Part shown: in pieces, positions 1 through 10,433 of the stretch
Numbering within the stretch: position 1 is the stretch's first letter
How the letters are laid out: every line of letters starts with the position of its first letter
Source of the DNA: Serinicoccus hydrothermalis
GTDB lineage: Bacteria > Actinomycetota > Actinomycetes > Actinomycetales > Dermatophilaceae
Assembly (NCBI RefSeq): GCF_001685415.1
Contig: NZ_CP014989.1
Coordinates: 2,046,001 to 2,110,000, forward strand
Length of the DNA: 64,000 nt
Direction of reading: 5' to 3'
Translations under genes and position numbers: made by a program
The notes under the pieces: generated by a model
Database searches by the model: none
Told to the model about the DNA's origin: nothing
Seen by the model: only the letters and a program-made list of their open reading frames with translations

Positions 1-241
1 AGCCTGGCTGGCCGACCGTCGTGGGACGGACGCTGAGGAGATCGCCGACCTGGCAGCCCAGCACCTCGCAGATCGCGGTGAGGGTGGAGAAGCGGATGGC
101 CTTGGCGCGGTCGTTCTTCAGCACCGAGATGTTGACCGGGGTCACCCCCACCGCCTCGGCGAGCGCGGACACCGTCATCCCCCGCGCGGCGAGCAGCTCG
201 TCCAGGTGGCAGGACACCCGGTGCCCGTCCTCGGCCGGCAT
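1..241 (-). CDS. XRE-family helix-turn-helix regulator (YozG-like), 3' end cut by window edge
   Basis: The reading frame is open from an ATG at 241 to the left edge, giving 80 visible residues. It has the layout of a compact Cro/C1-type HTH: LDELLAARGMTVSALAEAVG, then a recognition helix around VTPVNISVLKNDRAKAIR, then a C-terminal VLGCQVGDLL segment typical of small YozG-like regulators. Its ATG shares one base with the TGA stop of the DUF2975 gene (TGATG), so the two are translationally coupled. DUF2975 membrane protein plus YozG-like regulator is a common pair in Gram-positive bacteria; the regulator probably binds the inverted repeat upstream of the pair, which is inference. Family reads are usually only 65-90 residues, so little is missing. 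Confidence 0.85.
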   Translation of the reverse strand, partial: MPAEDGHRVSCHLDELLAARGMTVSALAEAVGVTPVNISVLKNDRAKAIRFSTLTAICEVLGCQVGDLLSVRPTTVGQPG

Positions 242-846
242 CAGACCAGACCGTCGACGTCAGCGCGCAGCTTCGTGCCGTTGGCGAAGGCCTGGGCGAT
301 CGCTGCGAGCAGCAACCCCCCGACCATCCATCCGAACGAGAACTCGAAAGCGAAGGCGCGCACATCTCTGGCCATGAGGATCTTCGCAGTGGCGACCGCT
401 GTGACGAAGTCGGCCACGATCGGCACCACCACCAGCAGCAGAGCCATCACTCTCAACCGCCACACATTGATCCGGGTGAAGGGCTCTCCACGGCCCATGT
501 CCCGCAGCAGACGCGTCACCAGGACGGCACCCCAGACCATCGCGGCCAGGGACAGCACCTGAGGGGCCATCAGCAGGGCGAAGTGGCCCGCCGACACGCC
601 GTCGACCAGCACCTGTGCATCCGGCATCCCCACCACACGCCCCGTGCCTGCGGCACCCGCGTCGACCTCGAGCGGGACGCCCACGAGGGTGACCTGCCGG
701 CGCAGCATCCAGTCCAGGCTGATGAAGAGCCCGTATGCCGCCGACACACCGACGGCCAGCCAGAGCACCGCCGTCGTCGCGATCTTGTCGGCGCGGTCGA
801 AACGAGCCCAGTCCTTGCGGTCACGTCGGTCCTCGGATGCACGCAT
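241..846 (-). CDS. DUF2975 family four-helix membrane protein
   Basis: A 201-residue protein. After a charged N-terminus (RASEDRRDRKDW) there are four hydrophobic segments: about 24-46 (IATTAVLWLAVGVSAAYGLF), about 95-120 (LLMAPQVLSLAAMVWGAVLV), about 135-155 (VMALLLVVVPIVADF) and about 170-192 (FGWMVGGLLLAAIAQAF). The extracytoplasmic loop between helices 1 and 2 and the motif RGEPFTRINVWRLR before helix 3 are typical of DUF2975. The start at 846 has AGGGAGGA upstream; the frame stays open further up but would run through tRNA-Ala, so the shorter start is chosen. The function of the family is unknown. It is coupled to the HTH gene that follows, and is probably autoregulated by that protein. 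Confidence 0.88.
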   Translation of the reverse strand: MRASEDRRDRKDWARFDRADKIATTAVLWLAVGVSAAYGLFISLDWMLRRQVTLVGVPLEVDAGAAGTGRVVGMPDAQVLVDGVSAGHFALLMAPQVLSLAAMVWGAVLVTRLLRDMGRGEPFTRINVWRLRVMALLLVVVPIVADFVTAVATAKILMARDVRAFAFEFSFGWMVGGLLLAAIAQAFANGTKLRADVDGLV

Positions 847-882
847 GGTGTCCTCCCTCACTCCGATGCCCGGGATGGGCTT

Positions 883-911
883 ATCGTTCTTCGATGCTAT
901 CGAGAAACGAT
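883..911. promoter_or_regulatory. Inverted-repeat operator upstream of DUF2975/HTH pair
   Basis: ATCGTTCTTCGAT (883-895), a 3-base spacer, then ATCGAGAAACGAT (899-911) form a 13-bp inverted repeat with a single mismatch. It lies about 36 bp upstream of the DUF2975 start, where a promoter is expected. Binding by the coupled HTH protein is an inference from position. Confidence 0.6.
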
Positions 912-933
912 ATGTCATGCAAGCGGGTATGCG

Positions 934-967
934 AGAGGCCCTCCCCGGATCTCCGGGAAGGGCCTCT
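934..967 (-). terminator. Stem-loop downstream of tRNA-Ala
   Basis: AGAGGCCCT (934-942) pairs with AGGGCCTCT (959-967), with more GC pairing inside. It begins 12 bp past the 3' end of tRNA-Ala and has no long T run, as is usual for terminators in high-GC actinobacteria. It probably separates the tRNA transcript from the DUF2975 promoter. Confidence 0.65.
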
Positions 968-979
968 GTCGTCACTCGG

Positions 980-1052
980 TGGAGGCGACCGGACTCGAAC
1001 CGACAACCCTCTGCTTGCAAAGCAGATGCGCTACCAATTGCGCCACGCCCCC
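980..1052 (-). tRNA. tRNA-Ala (anticodon TGC)
   Basis: The minus strand gives a complete cloverleaf of 73 bases: acceptor GGGGGCG pairs with CGCCTCC (one G-U), discriminator A, anticodon loop CTTTGCAAGC region with TGC, and T-loop GGTTCGAGTCC. No CCA is encoded; the next bases read CCG. It lies in the conserved actinobacterial tRNA-Ile/tRNA-Ala pair behind gyrA. Confidence 0.97.
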
Positions 1053-1107
1053 GAGGGGTATGCAGTTGTGCGCCCGTCACCGGGCGCGGGACGGACCGGG
1101 TCCGGGG

Positions 1108-1239
1108 TTACTGACCCGGCTGGTTGGGGACGTCGTCCGTGGCCTCGGCCCACAGGTCGCGCTCGGCCTGCTGGTCCTGCATCCGCTTGAGGGCGACCAG
1201 GCCGGCCGCGGCGGCGGCCACCATGAGCAGTCGCTTCAT
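1108..1239 (-). CDS. DLW-39 family small protein
   Basis: A 43-residue peptide starting MKRLLMVAAAAAGLVALKRM and ending in TDDVPNQPGQ. It has a short hydrophobic N-terminal helix (residues 4-17), a charged stretch (KRMQDQQAERD) and the DLW tripeptide at 28-30 that names the family. DLW-39 peptides are found next to gyrA and the Ile/Ala tRNAs in many actinobacteria. The function is unknown; it looks like a single-pass membrane micropeptide. Here it lies between tRNA-Ile and tRNA-Ala, within what is probably one transcript. Confidence 0.85.
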   Translation of the reverse strand: MKRLLMVAAAAAGLVALKRMQDQQAERDLWAEATDDVPNQPGQ

Positions 1240-1285
1240 GTCTGCATCAACTCCTGCCTCCGGGTCGGCTGCTGCCGACGGGTGG

Positions 1286-1359
1286 TGGGCCTAACTGGAC
1301 TTGAACCAGTGACCTCTGTCTTATCAGGACAGCGCTCTAACCGACTGAGCTATAGGCCC
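1286..1359 (-). tRNA. tRNA-Ile (anticodon GAT)
   Basis: The minus strand folds into a 74-base cloverleaf: acceptor GGGCCTA with TAGGCCC, discriminator A, anticodon stem CTGTC/GACAG around CTGATAA (anticodon GAT), and T-loop GGTTCAAGTCC. No CCA is encoded. It reads in the same direction as gyrA and tRNA-Ala. Confidence 0.97.
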
Positions 1360-1451
1360 GGGCACGTGCGTGCACGCGAGGATCGAGGTTACCTCACGCC
1401 CGAGAGCGCCACCAAAACCGCGCCGGGAGCGGACCAGGGGTGTCACGGACC

Positions 1452-1481
1452 TTGCACGATTTGTAGCAGACCTACTACATT
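1452..1481 (+). promoter_or_regulatory. Promoter with overlapping palindromic operator for the ABC exporter
   Basis: A -35-like TTGCAC (1452-1457) and -10-like TACATT (1476-1481) are 18 bp apart. Six bases separate the -10 box from the ATG at 1488, so transcription should start at or next to the start codon (leaderless mRNA). The imperfect palindrome TGTAGCAGACCTACTACA (1462-1479) fills the spacer and the -10 box, a position expected for a repressor site. The minus-strand arm TGTAGTAG recurs at the usp promoter. Confidence 0.6.
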
Positions 1482-1487
1482 CCGTGC

Positions 1488-2414
1488 ATGGAGAACGAAC
1501 CCGTGATCGAGTGCCGTGCGCTCGTCATGGCCTACGGCGACCACGTCGTGCTGGACGGCGTGGACCTCACCGTCACCCGCGGCCAGGTGGTGGCCCTGCT
1601 CGGTCCGAACGGCGCCGGCAAGACGACGACCGTCGAGATCCTCGAGGGATTCCGCCACCCCTCGCGCGGACAGGTACGCGTGCTGGGGGCGGACCCCGCG
1701 TCGGCACCGGAGTCGTGGCGCTCACGGGTGGGGGTCGTGCTGCAGAGCTGGCGCGACCACGGCACCTGGAAGGTCCGTGACCTGGTCGACGTCATCGGCG
1801 CCTACTACGCCCCTTACGGCACTGCGCGGACTCCCCGCCCCTGGCCCTCCGAGGACCTCCTCGCCCGGGTGGGTCTGGCCGACCACGCCGGCAGGCGTAT
1901 CGACAAGCTCTCCGGAGGGCAGCGTCGCCGGCTGGACGTCGCCATCGGACTGGTGGGCCGCCCCGAGCTGCTCTTTCTCGACGAGCCGAGCACCGGCCTC
2001 GACCCCGCCGGGCGGCGGGACGTGCACGACCTGGTGGCGGATCTGGCCGACCTCGACACGACCGTCCTCGTCACGACGCACGACCTGGCGGAGGCGGAGA
2101 AGATCGCCGACCGGCTGCTCATCCTGGCCGGGGGCCGGATCGTCGCCGACGGGACACCGGACGACCTGCGCCTCGAGCTCTCCCGCTCCAGCGAGGTGCG
2201 GCTGCGCGACCGGGCCACCGGGGAGGTCAGCGTTCACGCCGAACCGGACCCCACGGCATACCTGACCCAGGTGCTGAGCTGCCGACCCGGCGAGGTGGAG
2301 GTGCTCGAGGTCCGTGCCGCCTCGCTCGAGGACGTCTACCTCGACATCGTGCGGCGCAGCGAGACCCCCGACCCGGATCCGTCCCCCTCGCCCACGATGG
2401 AGGCCCTCCCGTGA
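1488..2414 (+). CDS. ABC-2 type transporter ATP-binding protein
   Basis: A 308-residue ABC ATPase of the DrrA/CcmA class. Visible motifs are Walker A GPNGAGKTT (39-47), the Q-loop in VVLQSW, signature LSGGQ (141-145), Walker B LLFLDEPSTG (161-170) and the switch His in VTTHD (198). A C-terminal extension of about 90 residues follows, as in exporters for drugs or lipids. It energises the permease encoded by the next gene, whose GTG overlaps its TGA. The substrate cannot be told. The ATG at 1488 is placed for a leaderless transcript; a GTG at 1503 is the alternative start. The gene is divergent from tRNA-Ile and lies in an insert not found at this place in most relatives. Confidence 0.92.
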   Translation: MENEPVIECRALVMAYGDHVVLDGVDLTVTRGQVVALLGPNGAGKTTTVEILEGFRHPSRGQVRVLGADPASAPESWRSRVGVVLQSWRDHGTWKVRDLVDVIGAYYAPYGTARTPRPWPSEDLLARVGLADHAGRRIDKLSGGQRRRLDVAIGLVGRPELLFLDEPSTGLDPAGRRDVHDLVADLADLDTTVLVTTHDLAEAEKIADRLLILAGGRIVADGTPDDLRLELSRSSEVRLRDRATGEVSVHAEPDPTAYLTQVLSCRPGEVEVLEVRAASLEDVYLDIVRRSETPDPDPSPSPTMEALP

Positions 2415-3265
2415 GCACCGCCCTCCCGTCCGCGGTGCTCGGGGCCGCGGCCCACCAGGCCCGGATCACCCTGGTCCGCAAGTACACCTCCGCCGCCGGC
2501 GTCAGCACGGTCGTCGTCTCGCTCGCCGTCCTCGTGCTGCTCTGGTTCGTGCGCGACGTCCAGCTGGGGGCCGCGCAGGTGGGCGCGGGCGGCTACATCT
2601 TCAGCGGCTTCCTCGCCTTCGGCGTCATCGCCGCCGCGGTCCTCGGCGTCGCCGGAGAGCTGCAGGCCGAGCGCGAGGACGGCACCCTGCTGCGCGCCAA
2701 GGCCGTCCCCCACGGGATGACCGGCCACCTGGTCGCCAAGCTGCTCGCCGCCCCGGTCGACGCCCTGGTGCCCGTGCTCCCCGCGCTCGTGGGCGCCGCG
2801 CTGCTGCTGCCCGACTCCATGCCGCAGGACGTGGCGTCGTGGGTCCTGCTCGTCCTCGTCTTCGGCCTCGGCGTGCTGACCATGCTCCCCTGGGGTGCGG
2901 TGCTGGGGTCGGTCTTCCGCACGATGATCGGGCTCGCCTGGGCGATGATGTCGATGTATGCCCTCGCCGCGCTCTCCGGCGTCTTCTACCCGGTCGGCGG
3001 CTGGCCGGCGCCGCTGCAGTGGGTCGCGCAGCTCAGCCCGCTCTACTGGATCGGTGTGGCGGTGCGCAGCGTCCTGCTCCCGGAGGGCGCTGCGGCGGCG
3101 GAGATCGGTGGCGAGTTCCGGCTCGAGCTGGCGCTGGTCGTCCTCCTCGCCTGGGCGGTCGCGGGCCTCTTCATCGCTCCGGTGCTGCTGCGACGGATGG
3201 CGAGGCGCCAGTCGGGCAGCGCCGTCCAGGCGGCGCGCGAGCGCGTCCTCGCGAAGGGCTACTGA
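2411..3265 (+). CDS. ABC-2 type transporter permease
   Basis: A 284-residue membrane protein with about six hydrophobic segments: for example VSTVVVSLAVLVLLWFV near residue 35, YIFSGFLAFGVIAAAVLGV near 65, a paired stretch around 115-160, LSGVFYPVGGWPAPLQWVAQLSPLYW, and a last helix ALVVLLAWAVAGLFIAPVLL. The YPxxxxPxxxQWxxxLxPLYW pattern before the final helix is characteristic of ABC-2 permeases. It starts with GTG overlapping the ATPase stop and must form the membrane half of the exporter. The HTH gene begins 4 bp downstream, so all three are one operon. Confidence 0.9.
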   Translation: MSTALPSAVLGAAAHQARITLVRKYTSAAGVSTVVVSLAVLVLLWFVRDVQLGAAQVGAGGYIFSGFLAFGVIAAAVLGVAGELQAEREDGTLLRAKAVPHGMTGHLVAKLLAAPVDALVPVLPALVGAALLLPDSMPQDVASWVLLVLVFGLGVLTMLPWGAVLGSVFRTMIGLAWAMMSMYALAALSGVFYPVGGWPAPLQWVAQLSPLYWIGVAVRSVLLPEGAAAAEIGGEFRLELALVVLLAWAVAGLFIAPVLLRRMARRQSGSAVQAARERVLAKGY

Positions 3266-3269
3266 GCCC

Positions 3270-3506
3270 GTGCCGGGGGAGTCCTCCGCGCTGCACAACC
3301 GGATCGCCGTGCTCCGGGTGGAGCGGCGGATCAGCCGCCGCGAGCTGGCGCGGGCGCTCGGCGTCCACTACCAGACCGTGGGCTACCTCGAGCGCGGGGA
3401 GTACAGCCCGTCCCTCGTCCTCGCGCTGCAGATCGCCGAGTTCTTCGGGCTCCCGGTCGAGGCGGTCTTCAGCCGTGAACCCTTCCCACCCATCGGTCTC
3501 GACTGA
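3270..3506 (+). CDS. Small XRE-family HTH regulator of the ABC operon
   Basis: A 78-residue protein starting at GTG 3270, four bases after the permease stop. It is nearly all HTH: HNRIAVLRVERRISRRELARALGVHYQTVGYLERGEYSPSLVLALQIAEFFGLPVEAVF, the pattern of stand-alone Cro-like regulators. The family is often co-encoded with ABC-2 exporters and represses its own operon. Candidate sites are the TGTAG...CTACA palindrome at 1462-1479 and the TACTAC/GTAGTA repeat at 3532-3548; this link is inferred from shared sequence. Downstream comes the usp gene with its own promoter. Confidence 0.85.
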   Translation: MPGESSALHNRIAVLRVERRISRRELARALGVHYQTVGYLERGEYSPSLVLALQIAEFFGLPVEAVFSREPFPPIGLD

Positions 3507-3529
3507 CACGGTGGAACCCTCTGGAGTGA

Positions 3530-3550
3530 TATACTACTTTTTGTAGTAGT
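3530..3550 (+). promoter_or_regulatory. usp promoter -10 region overlapped by TACTAC-T5-GTAGTA inverted repeat
   Basis: TATACT (3530-3535) is a near-consensus -10 box. It is overlapped by the inverted repeat TACTAC (3532-3537), five T, GTAGTA (3543-3548). The arm TGTAGTAG (3542-3549) is the same octamer as in the operator of the upstream ABC operon. No good -35 box is seen at the right distance, which suggests activation or dependence on another sigma factor. The hairpin could also act in the leader RNA. Confidence 0.55.
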
Positions 3551-3580
3551 TACCGACGATGCACGAAGGAGTGGTGGATC

Positions 3581-4477
3581 ATGGTGGAGCAGGTTCAGTC
3601 GACGGGACGGCCCCTGGTGGTGGGCTTCGACGGATCGGACAGCGCCGAGCAGGCGGTGCGCTGGGCGGCACAGGCTGCCGCCCGCGCCGGCCAGCCCCTC
3701 GTCGTCCTGCACGCGGCCGACCGGATCGTCTATGCGCAGGACGAGGTCGCAGGCATCTGGGACCCCGCGCAGATGCAGGAGGTCTCGCTCCGCGCGGCGG
3801 AGGCAGGTGCGCGGATCGCGCGGGAGCAGGAGCCGGGGCTGACGGCCACCGCCCAGTCCTCGCTGCTCAGCCCGCGGCAGGCCCTCGACGAGGCGTCCGC
3901 GCAGGCGGCCGGCGTGGTCGTGGGGACCCGCGGCCTCGGTCGGGTCCGCAAGGCCCTGGTCGGCACCACGGCCTACGGGGTGTCCGGGCACTCGCGCTGC
4001 CCGGTCACCGTGGTCCCCCACGACGCGCCCGTCCCGGGCCCCGGGGCGCCGGTCGTCGTCGGGATCGACGGCTCGGTCAGCGGCGAGCGTGCCCTGGCGG
4101 TCGCCGCACGTGAGGCCGAGATGTGGGGCGCCGAGCTGCACATCGTCTGCAGCTGGGAGCGGCCGCACGAGGACCCCTGGGGTCTGCCCCCGGTCGGCTT
4201 CAGCACGGTGCAGGAGGCGGCCGATGCGGCCCAGGAGGGCGCCGAGGAGATCCTGCGGGAGGCCGCCGAGCGGCTCCAGCGCGAGCACGAGGGCCTGGTG
4301 GTGAGCACGAAGGCCCCGTCCGGGCGCACCGAGGAGAGCCTGCTCGAGGCCACCGAGGGAGCCGGGCTGCTCGTGCTCGGCAACCGCGGTCACGGCCGGC
4401 TGTCGGTGATGCTGCTGGGGTCCACGACCTCGCACATGCTGCACCTGAGCAGGATCGCCGTCCAGGTCGTGCCCTGA
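3581..4477 (+). CDS. Universal stress protein with two UspA domains
   Basis: A 298-residue tandem Usp protein. Domain 1 (about 11-145) begins PLVVGFDGSDSAEQAVRWA and ends with the ATP-binding pattern GTRGLGRVRKALVGTTAYGV. Domain 2 (about 157-298) begins PVVVGIDGSVSGERALAVA and ends GNRGHGRLSVMLLGSTTSHM. Both carry the G-2x-G-9x-G(S/T) motif of ATP-binding Usp proteins. Such proteins act in the cytoplasm in stress and dormancy responses. The RBS is GAAGGAG about 10 bp upstream. The gene follows the XRE gene and shares its TGTAGTAG element, and ends 13 bp from the convergent DUF3566 gene. Confidence 0.93.
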   Translation: MVEQVQSTGRPLVVGFDGSDSAEQAVRWAAQAAARAGQPLVVLHAADRIVYAQDEVAGIWDPAQMQEVSLRAAEAGARIAREQEPGLTATAQSSLLSPRQALDEASAQAAGVVVGTRGLGRVRKALVGTTAYGVSGHSRCPVTVVPHDAPVPGPGAPVVVGIDGSVSGERALAVAAREAEMWGAELHIVCSWERPHEDPWGLPPVGFSTVQEAADAAQEGAEEILREAAERLQREHEGLVVSTKAPSGRTEESLLEATEGAGLLVLGNRGHGRLSVMLLGSTTSHMLHLSRIAVQVVP

Positions 4478-4490
4478 CCGGGCACTGCGC

Positions 4491-5246
4491 TCACTCGTCG
4501 GAGAGCGTCACCTGGGCGCCTCCGACGAGGGCGGCGCAGATGTTGTAGAGGAATGCCGACAGGGTCGCGAGCGCGGTGAGCAGGAAGACGTTGAGCACGC
4601 CCAGCACCGCGGCCAGCGACAGCACCCGGCTGAACCCGAGGTAGTCGGTGAGGTCGATCGTCGGCCCACCGGCCTCACCGCTGGTGATCTGGGTGAGGAA
4701 GTCGTTGATGGTGGAGAAGACGTTCATCCCGGACAGCACGGTCCACAGCACCGCGACCATGACCACCCCGGAGATCCCCAGGGCCACCGAGACCAGGAAG
4801 CTGATCTTGAGCACCGACCAGGGGTCGATGCGCTGAGCGGTGAGCCGGACCCGGCGCGGGCCGCCACGACGCGGGGCGGGTCTGGAGGGCACCCGGTTGC
4901 CCGAGGTCCGTGCCGTGCTGGCCGGCGAGCCGCCACGGGGGCCGGTGCCGCGGGGAGGTCCTCCCCGTCCGGCGCTCGCCCCGGCGGCCGACCCGGAGGC
5001 CAGCCCGGCGGTGGCACCGCGCAGCGCCCGCGCCTTCCGGGTCGCGAGGTCGCGTCCCTGGGCGGTGCGGGCCAGGGCACCGTCCTTCATCTTGGCGGCG
5101 GCGGAGCGGGAGTCGCCCGAGGACTCCTCACCGGACTCCGGCGTCGATCCGGACTCCGGCTCCTCCTCGGGGCTCGCCTTCTCGTGCACCTGCGTCTCGT
5201 CGGTGGAGGACGCAGCCTGCCCGGACGGGCCAGACGTGCTGCTCAT
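4491..5246 (-). CDS. DUF3566 membrane protein downstream of gyrA
   Basis: A 251-residue protein. Residues 1-130 are low-complexity and charged (acidic Glu/Ser-rich first, then Gly/Arg/Pro-rich), probably disordered and cytoplasmic. The DUF3566 domain follows: [41 protein letters not shown] with a first helix, an extracytoplasmic loop, and a second helix [23 protein letters not shown]. The position right after gyrA, before tRNA-Ile/Ala, is the hallmark of the family (Rv0007 in M. tuberculosis). Its ATG overlaps the gyrA TGA. Rv0007-type proteins are linked to cell envelope and division, but no activity is established. Confidence 0.92.
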   Translation of the reverse strand: MSSTSGPSGQAASSTDETQVHEKASPEEEPESGSTPESGEESSGDSRSAAAKMKDGALARTAQGRDLATRKARALRGATAGLASGSAAGASAGRGGPPRGTGPRGGSPASTARTSGNRVPSRPAPRRGGPRRVRLTAQRIDPWSVLKISFLVSVALGISGVVMVAVLWTVLSGMNVFSTINDFLTQITSGEAGGPTIDLTDYLGFSRVLSLAAVLGVLNVFLLTALATLSAFLYNICAALVGGAQVTLSDE

Positions 5247-7945
5247 GCCCCATCTCCCTCGGTGCTCTCGGGGTCGGCCTCGGTGGTCGACGCGGAGTCA
5301 TCGGCCTGACCCGACGTTACGCCATCGACCGCCCCGTCCGGTGCATCCGCGCCGGGCACCGGCTCGGCCCCGGCCTCGACGAGCTCCTCCTCGGCGGCAG
5401 CCTCGGCGTTGCGCGCCACCGCGACGATGGCGTCGCCCTTGCCCGGTCGGGCGAAGATGACCCCGCTGGTGTCGCGCCCGGTCACCCGGACGCCGTTCTC
5501 GCCGCCGACGCGCGAGCGCACGACGTTTCCGCGCTCGGTGAGCACCAGCACCTCGTCGGTCTCGTCGACGAGCAGCGCGCCGACGACCTCGCCGGCCTTC
5601 TCGGTGGCCCGGGCGACCTTGATGCCCAGGCCGCCGCGGCCCTGGAGCCGGTACTGCGAGACCGGGGTGCGCTTGGCCATCCCCGACTCGAAGACGACGA
5701 AGACGAACGGGTCGGTGCCGGCGGCGACCACCTGCATGGCGAGCAGGTGGTCCTCCCCGCGGAACTTCATCCCGGTCACCCCGGAGGTCGCGCGCCCCAT
5801 CGGCCGCAGCGTGTCGTCGGCCGCCGGGAAGCGCACCGACTGACCCCCGCCGGAGACGAGGAGCACGTCGTCCTCCCCGTGCGCCAGGGCGGCGCCGACC
5901 AGCTCGTCACCCTCCCGCAGGTTGACGGCGATGAGCCCGCCGGAGCGCGCGGAGTCGTAGTCCGGCAGCCGCGACTTCTTGACCAGCCCGTTCCTCGTCG
6001 CGAGCAGCAGGTAGGGCGCCTGCTCGTAGTCCCGCAGCGGCAGCACCGAGCGGATCGTCTCGTCCGGCTGGAAGGCCATGAGGTTGGCGACGTGCTGCCC
6101 CTTGCCAGTGGGCCCGGCCTCGGGGAACTCGTAGGCCTTGGACCGGTAGACCCGGCCCTGGTCGGTGAAGAAGAGCATCCAGTGGTGCGTGCTGGTGACG
6201 AAGAAGTGCTGCACCACGTCGTCGGCCCGCAGCGCAGCGCCGCGCTTGCCCTTGCCACCACGGTTCTGCGCGCGGTACTCACGCACCGGGGTCCGCTTGA
6301 CGTAGCCCCCGCGGGTGATCGTGACGACCACGTCCTCCTCGGGGATGAGGTCCTCCATCGACATGTCGCCGTCGAAGAGGTCGATCTTGGTCCGCCGGTC
6401 GTCGCCGAACTTGTCGACGATCTCGGCCAGCTCGGTGGAGATGATCTCGCGCTGCCGCTCCGGGCTGGCGAGGATGGCCTCGAACTCCTGGATCTGCGCC
6501 TCGAGCGCGTCGTGCCGCTCCTGGATCTCCTGCCGCTCCAGGGCCGCGAGCCGGCGCAGCTGCAGGTCCAGGATGGCACGCGCCTGGTCGTCGTCGATGT
6601 CGAGCAGCGCCTTGAGGCCCTCGCGCGCCTCGTCCGCCGACGGGCTGCGCCGGATGAGGGCGATGACCTCGTCCAGCTGGTCCAGCGCCTTGAGGTAGCC
6701 GCGGTAGACGTGGATCTGCTTCTCCGCCTCGCGCAGCCGGTAGGAGGTGCGTCGGACGATGACCTCGACCTGGTGCTCCACCCAGTGCCGGATGAAGGCG
6801 GAGATCGGCAGCGTCCGCGGCACCCCGTCGACGAGCGCCAGCATGTTGGCGCCGAAGGACTGCTGCAGCTGGGTGTGCTTGTAGAGGTTGTTGAGGACGA
6901 CCTTGGCGACGGCGTCGCGCTTGAGCACGATGACGAGCCGCTGCCCGGTCCGACCGGAGGTCTCGTCGCGCAGGTCGGCGATGCCGTTGACCTTGCCGTC
7001 CTTGACCAGCTCGGCGATCTTCTTGGCCAGGCTGTCCGGGTTGACCTGGTAGGGCAGCTCGGTCGCGACCAGGCAGGTGCGGCCCTGGATCTCCTCGACC
7101 TCGACCACGGCCCGCATGATGATCGAGCCCCGGCCGGTGCGGTATGCCTCCTCGATCCCCTTCTTGCCCATGATGAGCGCGCCGGTCGGGAAGTCCGGGC
7201 CGGGGATGATCTCGAGCAGCGCCTCCAGGAGCTCCTCGCGGGAGGCCTCCGGGTGGTCCAGCAGCCACTGGGCGCCGGCGGCGACCTCGCGCAGGTTGTG
7301 CGGCGGGATCTGGGTCGCCATGCCCACCGCGATGCCGGCCGACCCGTTGACCAGCAGGTTCGGGAAGCGCGCCGGGAGGACGGCCGGCTCCCTGGTCTTG
7401 CCGTCGTAGTTGTCGACCATGTCGACGGTGTCTTCGCGGATGTCGCGCACCATCTCCATGGCCAGCGGGTGCATACGGCACTCGGTGTAGCGCGGCGCGG
7501 CCGCCGGGTCGTCGCCGGGCGTGCCGAAGTTGCCCTGGCCCTGCACGAGCGGGTGGCGCATCGACCAGTCCTGCACCAGCCGGACGAGGGCGTCGTAGAT
7601 CGCGCCGTCACCGTGCGGGTGGTAGTGGCCCATGACGTCGCCGACGACGCGGGCGCACTTGTTGAAGCCGCGGTCCGGGCGGTAGCCGCCGTCGTACATC
7701 GCGTACAGGACCCGGCGGTGCACCGGCTTGAGCCCGTCACGCACGTCCGGCAGCGCCCGGGAGACGATGACGCTCATCGCGTACTCGATGTAGCTGCGCT
7801 GCATCTCCGCGTTGAGGTCGATCGGCTCGATCCGGTCACCACCCTCGGCGGCCACGGCCGCCTCGAGCGCCGCGTCGGCGCGCTGCGCGGCGCCGGCGGC
7901 ATCCGGGATCTCGGGAAGGTCGGGGGTCTGGTCGTCGTCAGCCAT
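5243..7945 (-). CDS. gyrA: DNA gyrase subunit A
   Basis: A 900-residue breakage-reunion subunit of DNA gyrase. The N-terminal arm is about 30 residues longer than in E. coli. The quinolone-pocket sequence is [15 protein letters not shown], with Gly114 at the E. coli Ser83 position and Asp118 at Asp87. The catalytic tyrosine is Y153 in PRYTECRM. The long coiled tower follows, then the six-bladed C-terminal domain opened by a GyrA box variant ([10 protein letters not shown] near residue 560). The last 55 residues are acidic and Ala/Ser-rich, a variable tail. The RBS is GAGGAAC. gyrB lies upstream, separated by a strong hairpin; DUF3566 overlaps the stop. Confidence 0.98.
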   Translation of the reverse strand: MADDDQTPDLPEIPDAAGAAQRADAALEAAVAAEGGDRIEPIDLNAEMQRSYIEYAMSVIVSRALPDVRDGLKPVHRRVLYAMYDGGYRPDRGFNKCARVVGDVMGHYHPHGDGAIYDALVRLVQDWSMRHPLVQGQGNFGTPGDDPAAAPRYTECRMHPLAMEMVRDIREDTVDMVDNYDGKTREPAVLPARFPNLLVNGSAGIAVGMATQIPPHNLREVAAGAQWLLDHPEASREELLEALLEIIPGPDFPTGALIMGKKGIEEAYRTGRGSIIMRAVVEVEEIQGRTCLVATELPYQVNPDSLAKKIAELVKDGKVNGIADLRDETSGRTGQRLVIVLKRDAVAKVVLNNLYKHTQLQQSFGANMLALVDGVPRTLPISAFIRHWVEHQVEVIVRRTSYRLREAEKQIHVYRGYLKALDQLDEVIALIRRSPSADEAREGLKALLDIDDDQARAILDLQLRRLAALERQEIQERHDALEAQIQEFEAILASPERQREIISTELAEIVDKFGDDRRTKIDLFDGDMSMEDLIPEEDVVVTITRGGYVKRTPVREYRAQNRGGKGKRGAALRADDVVQHFFVTSTHHWMLFFTDQGRVYRSKAYEFPEAGPTGKGQHVANLMAFQPDETIRSVLPLRDYEQAPYLLLATRNGLVKKSRLPDYDSARSGGLIAVNLREGDELVGAALAHGEDDVLLVSGGGQSVRFPAADDTLRPMGRATSGVTGMKFRGEDHLLAMQVVAAGTDPFVFVVFESGMAKRTPVSQYRLQGRGGLGIKVARATEKAGEVVGALLVDETDEVLVLTERGNVVRSRVGGENGVRVTGRDTSGVIFARPGKGDAIVAVARNAEAAAEEELVEAGAEPVPGADAPDGAVDGVTSGQADDSASTTEADPESTEGDGA

Positions 7946-8002
7946 CAGTTCCTCGGTATGCGGTCACGCAGGTCTTCGCACTGCTCCGGTGGTCGGGGGG
8001 TC

Positions 8003-8025
8003 GGCGGGGGGCGCAGCCCCCCGCC
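8003..8025 (-). terminator. GC-rich hairpin between gyrB and gyrA
   Basis: GGCGGGGGGC (8003-8012) and GCCCCCCGCC (8016-8025) form a perfect 10-bp stem with a 3-base loop, 3 bp after the gyrB stop. There is no T tract. It probably terminates or attenuates gyrB mRNA, or protects its 3' end, so that gyrA needs its own promoter or read-through. Confidence 0.7.
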
Positions 8026-8028
8026 TGA

Positions 8029-10356
<2,328 letters not shown>

Positions 10357-10433
10357 TCAGGGATCCCCCCACGCGAGCGGCGGCCGGATCCTCTCGCAGC
10401 CCGTATGCCGTCGCGGGGTCTCCGCGTCCGGGC

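Noticed and set aside
847-1080. N-terminal extension of the DUF2975 protein
   Set aside because: It would be read through tRNA-Ala and its terminator; ATG 846 has a strong RBS and fits the family.
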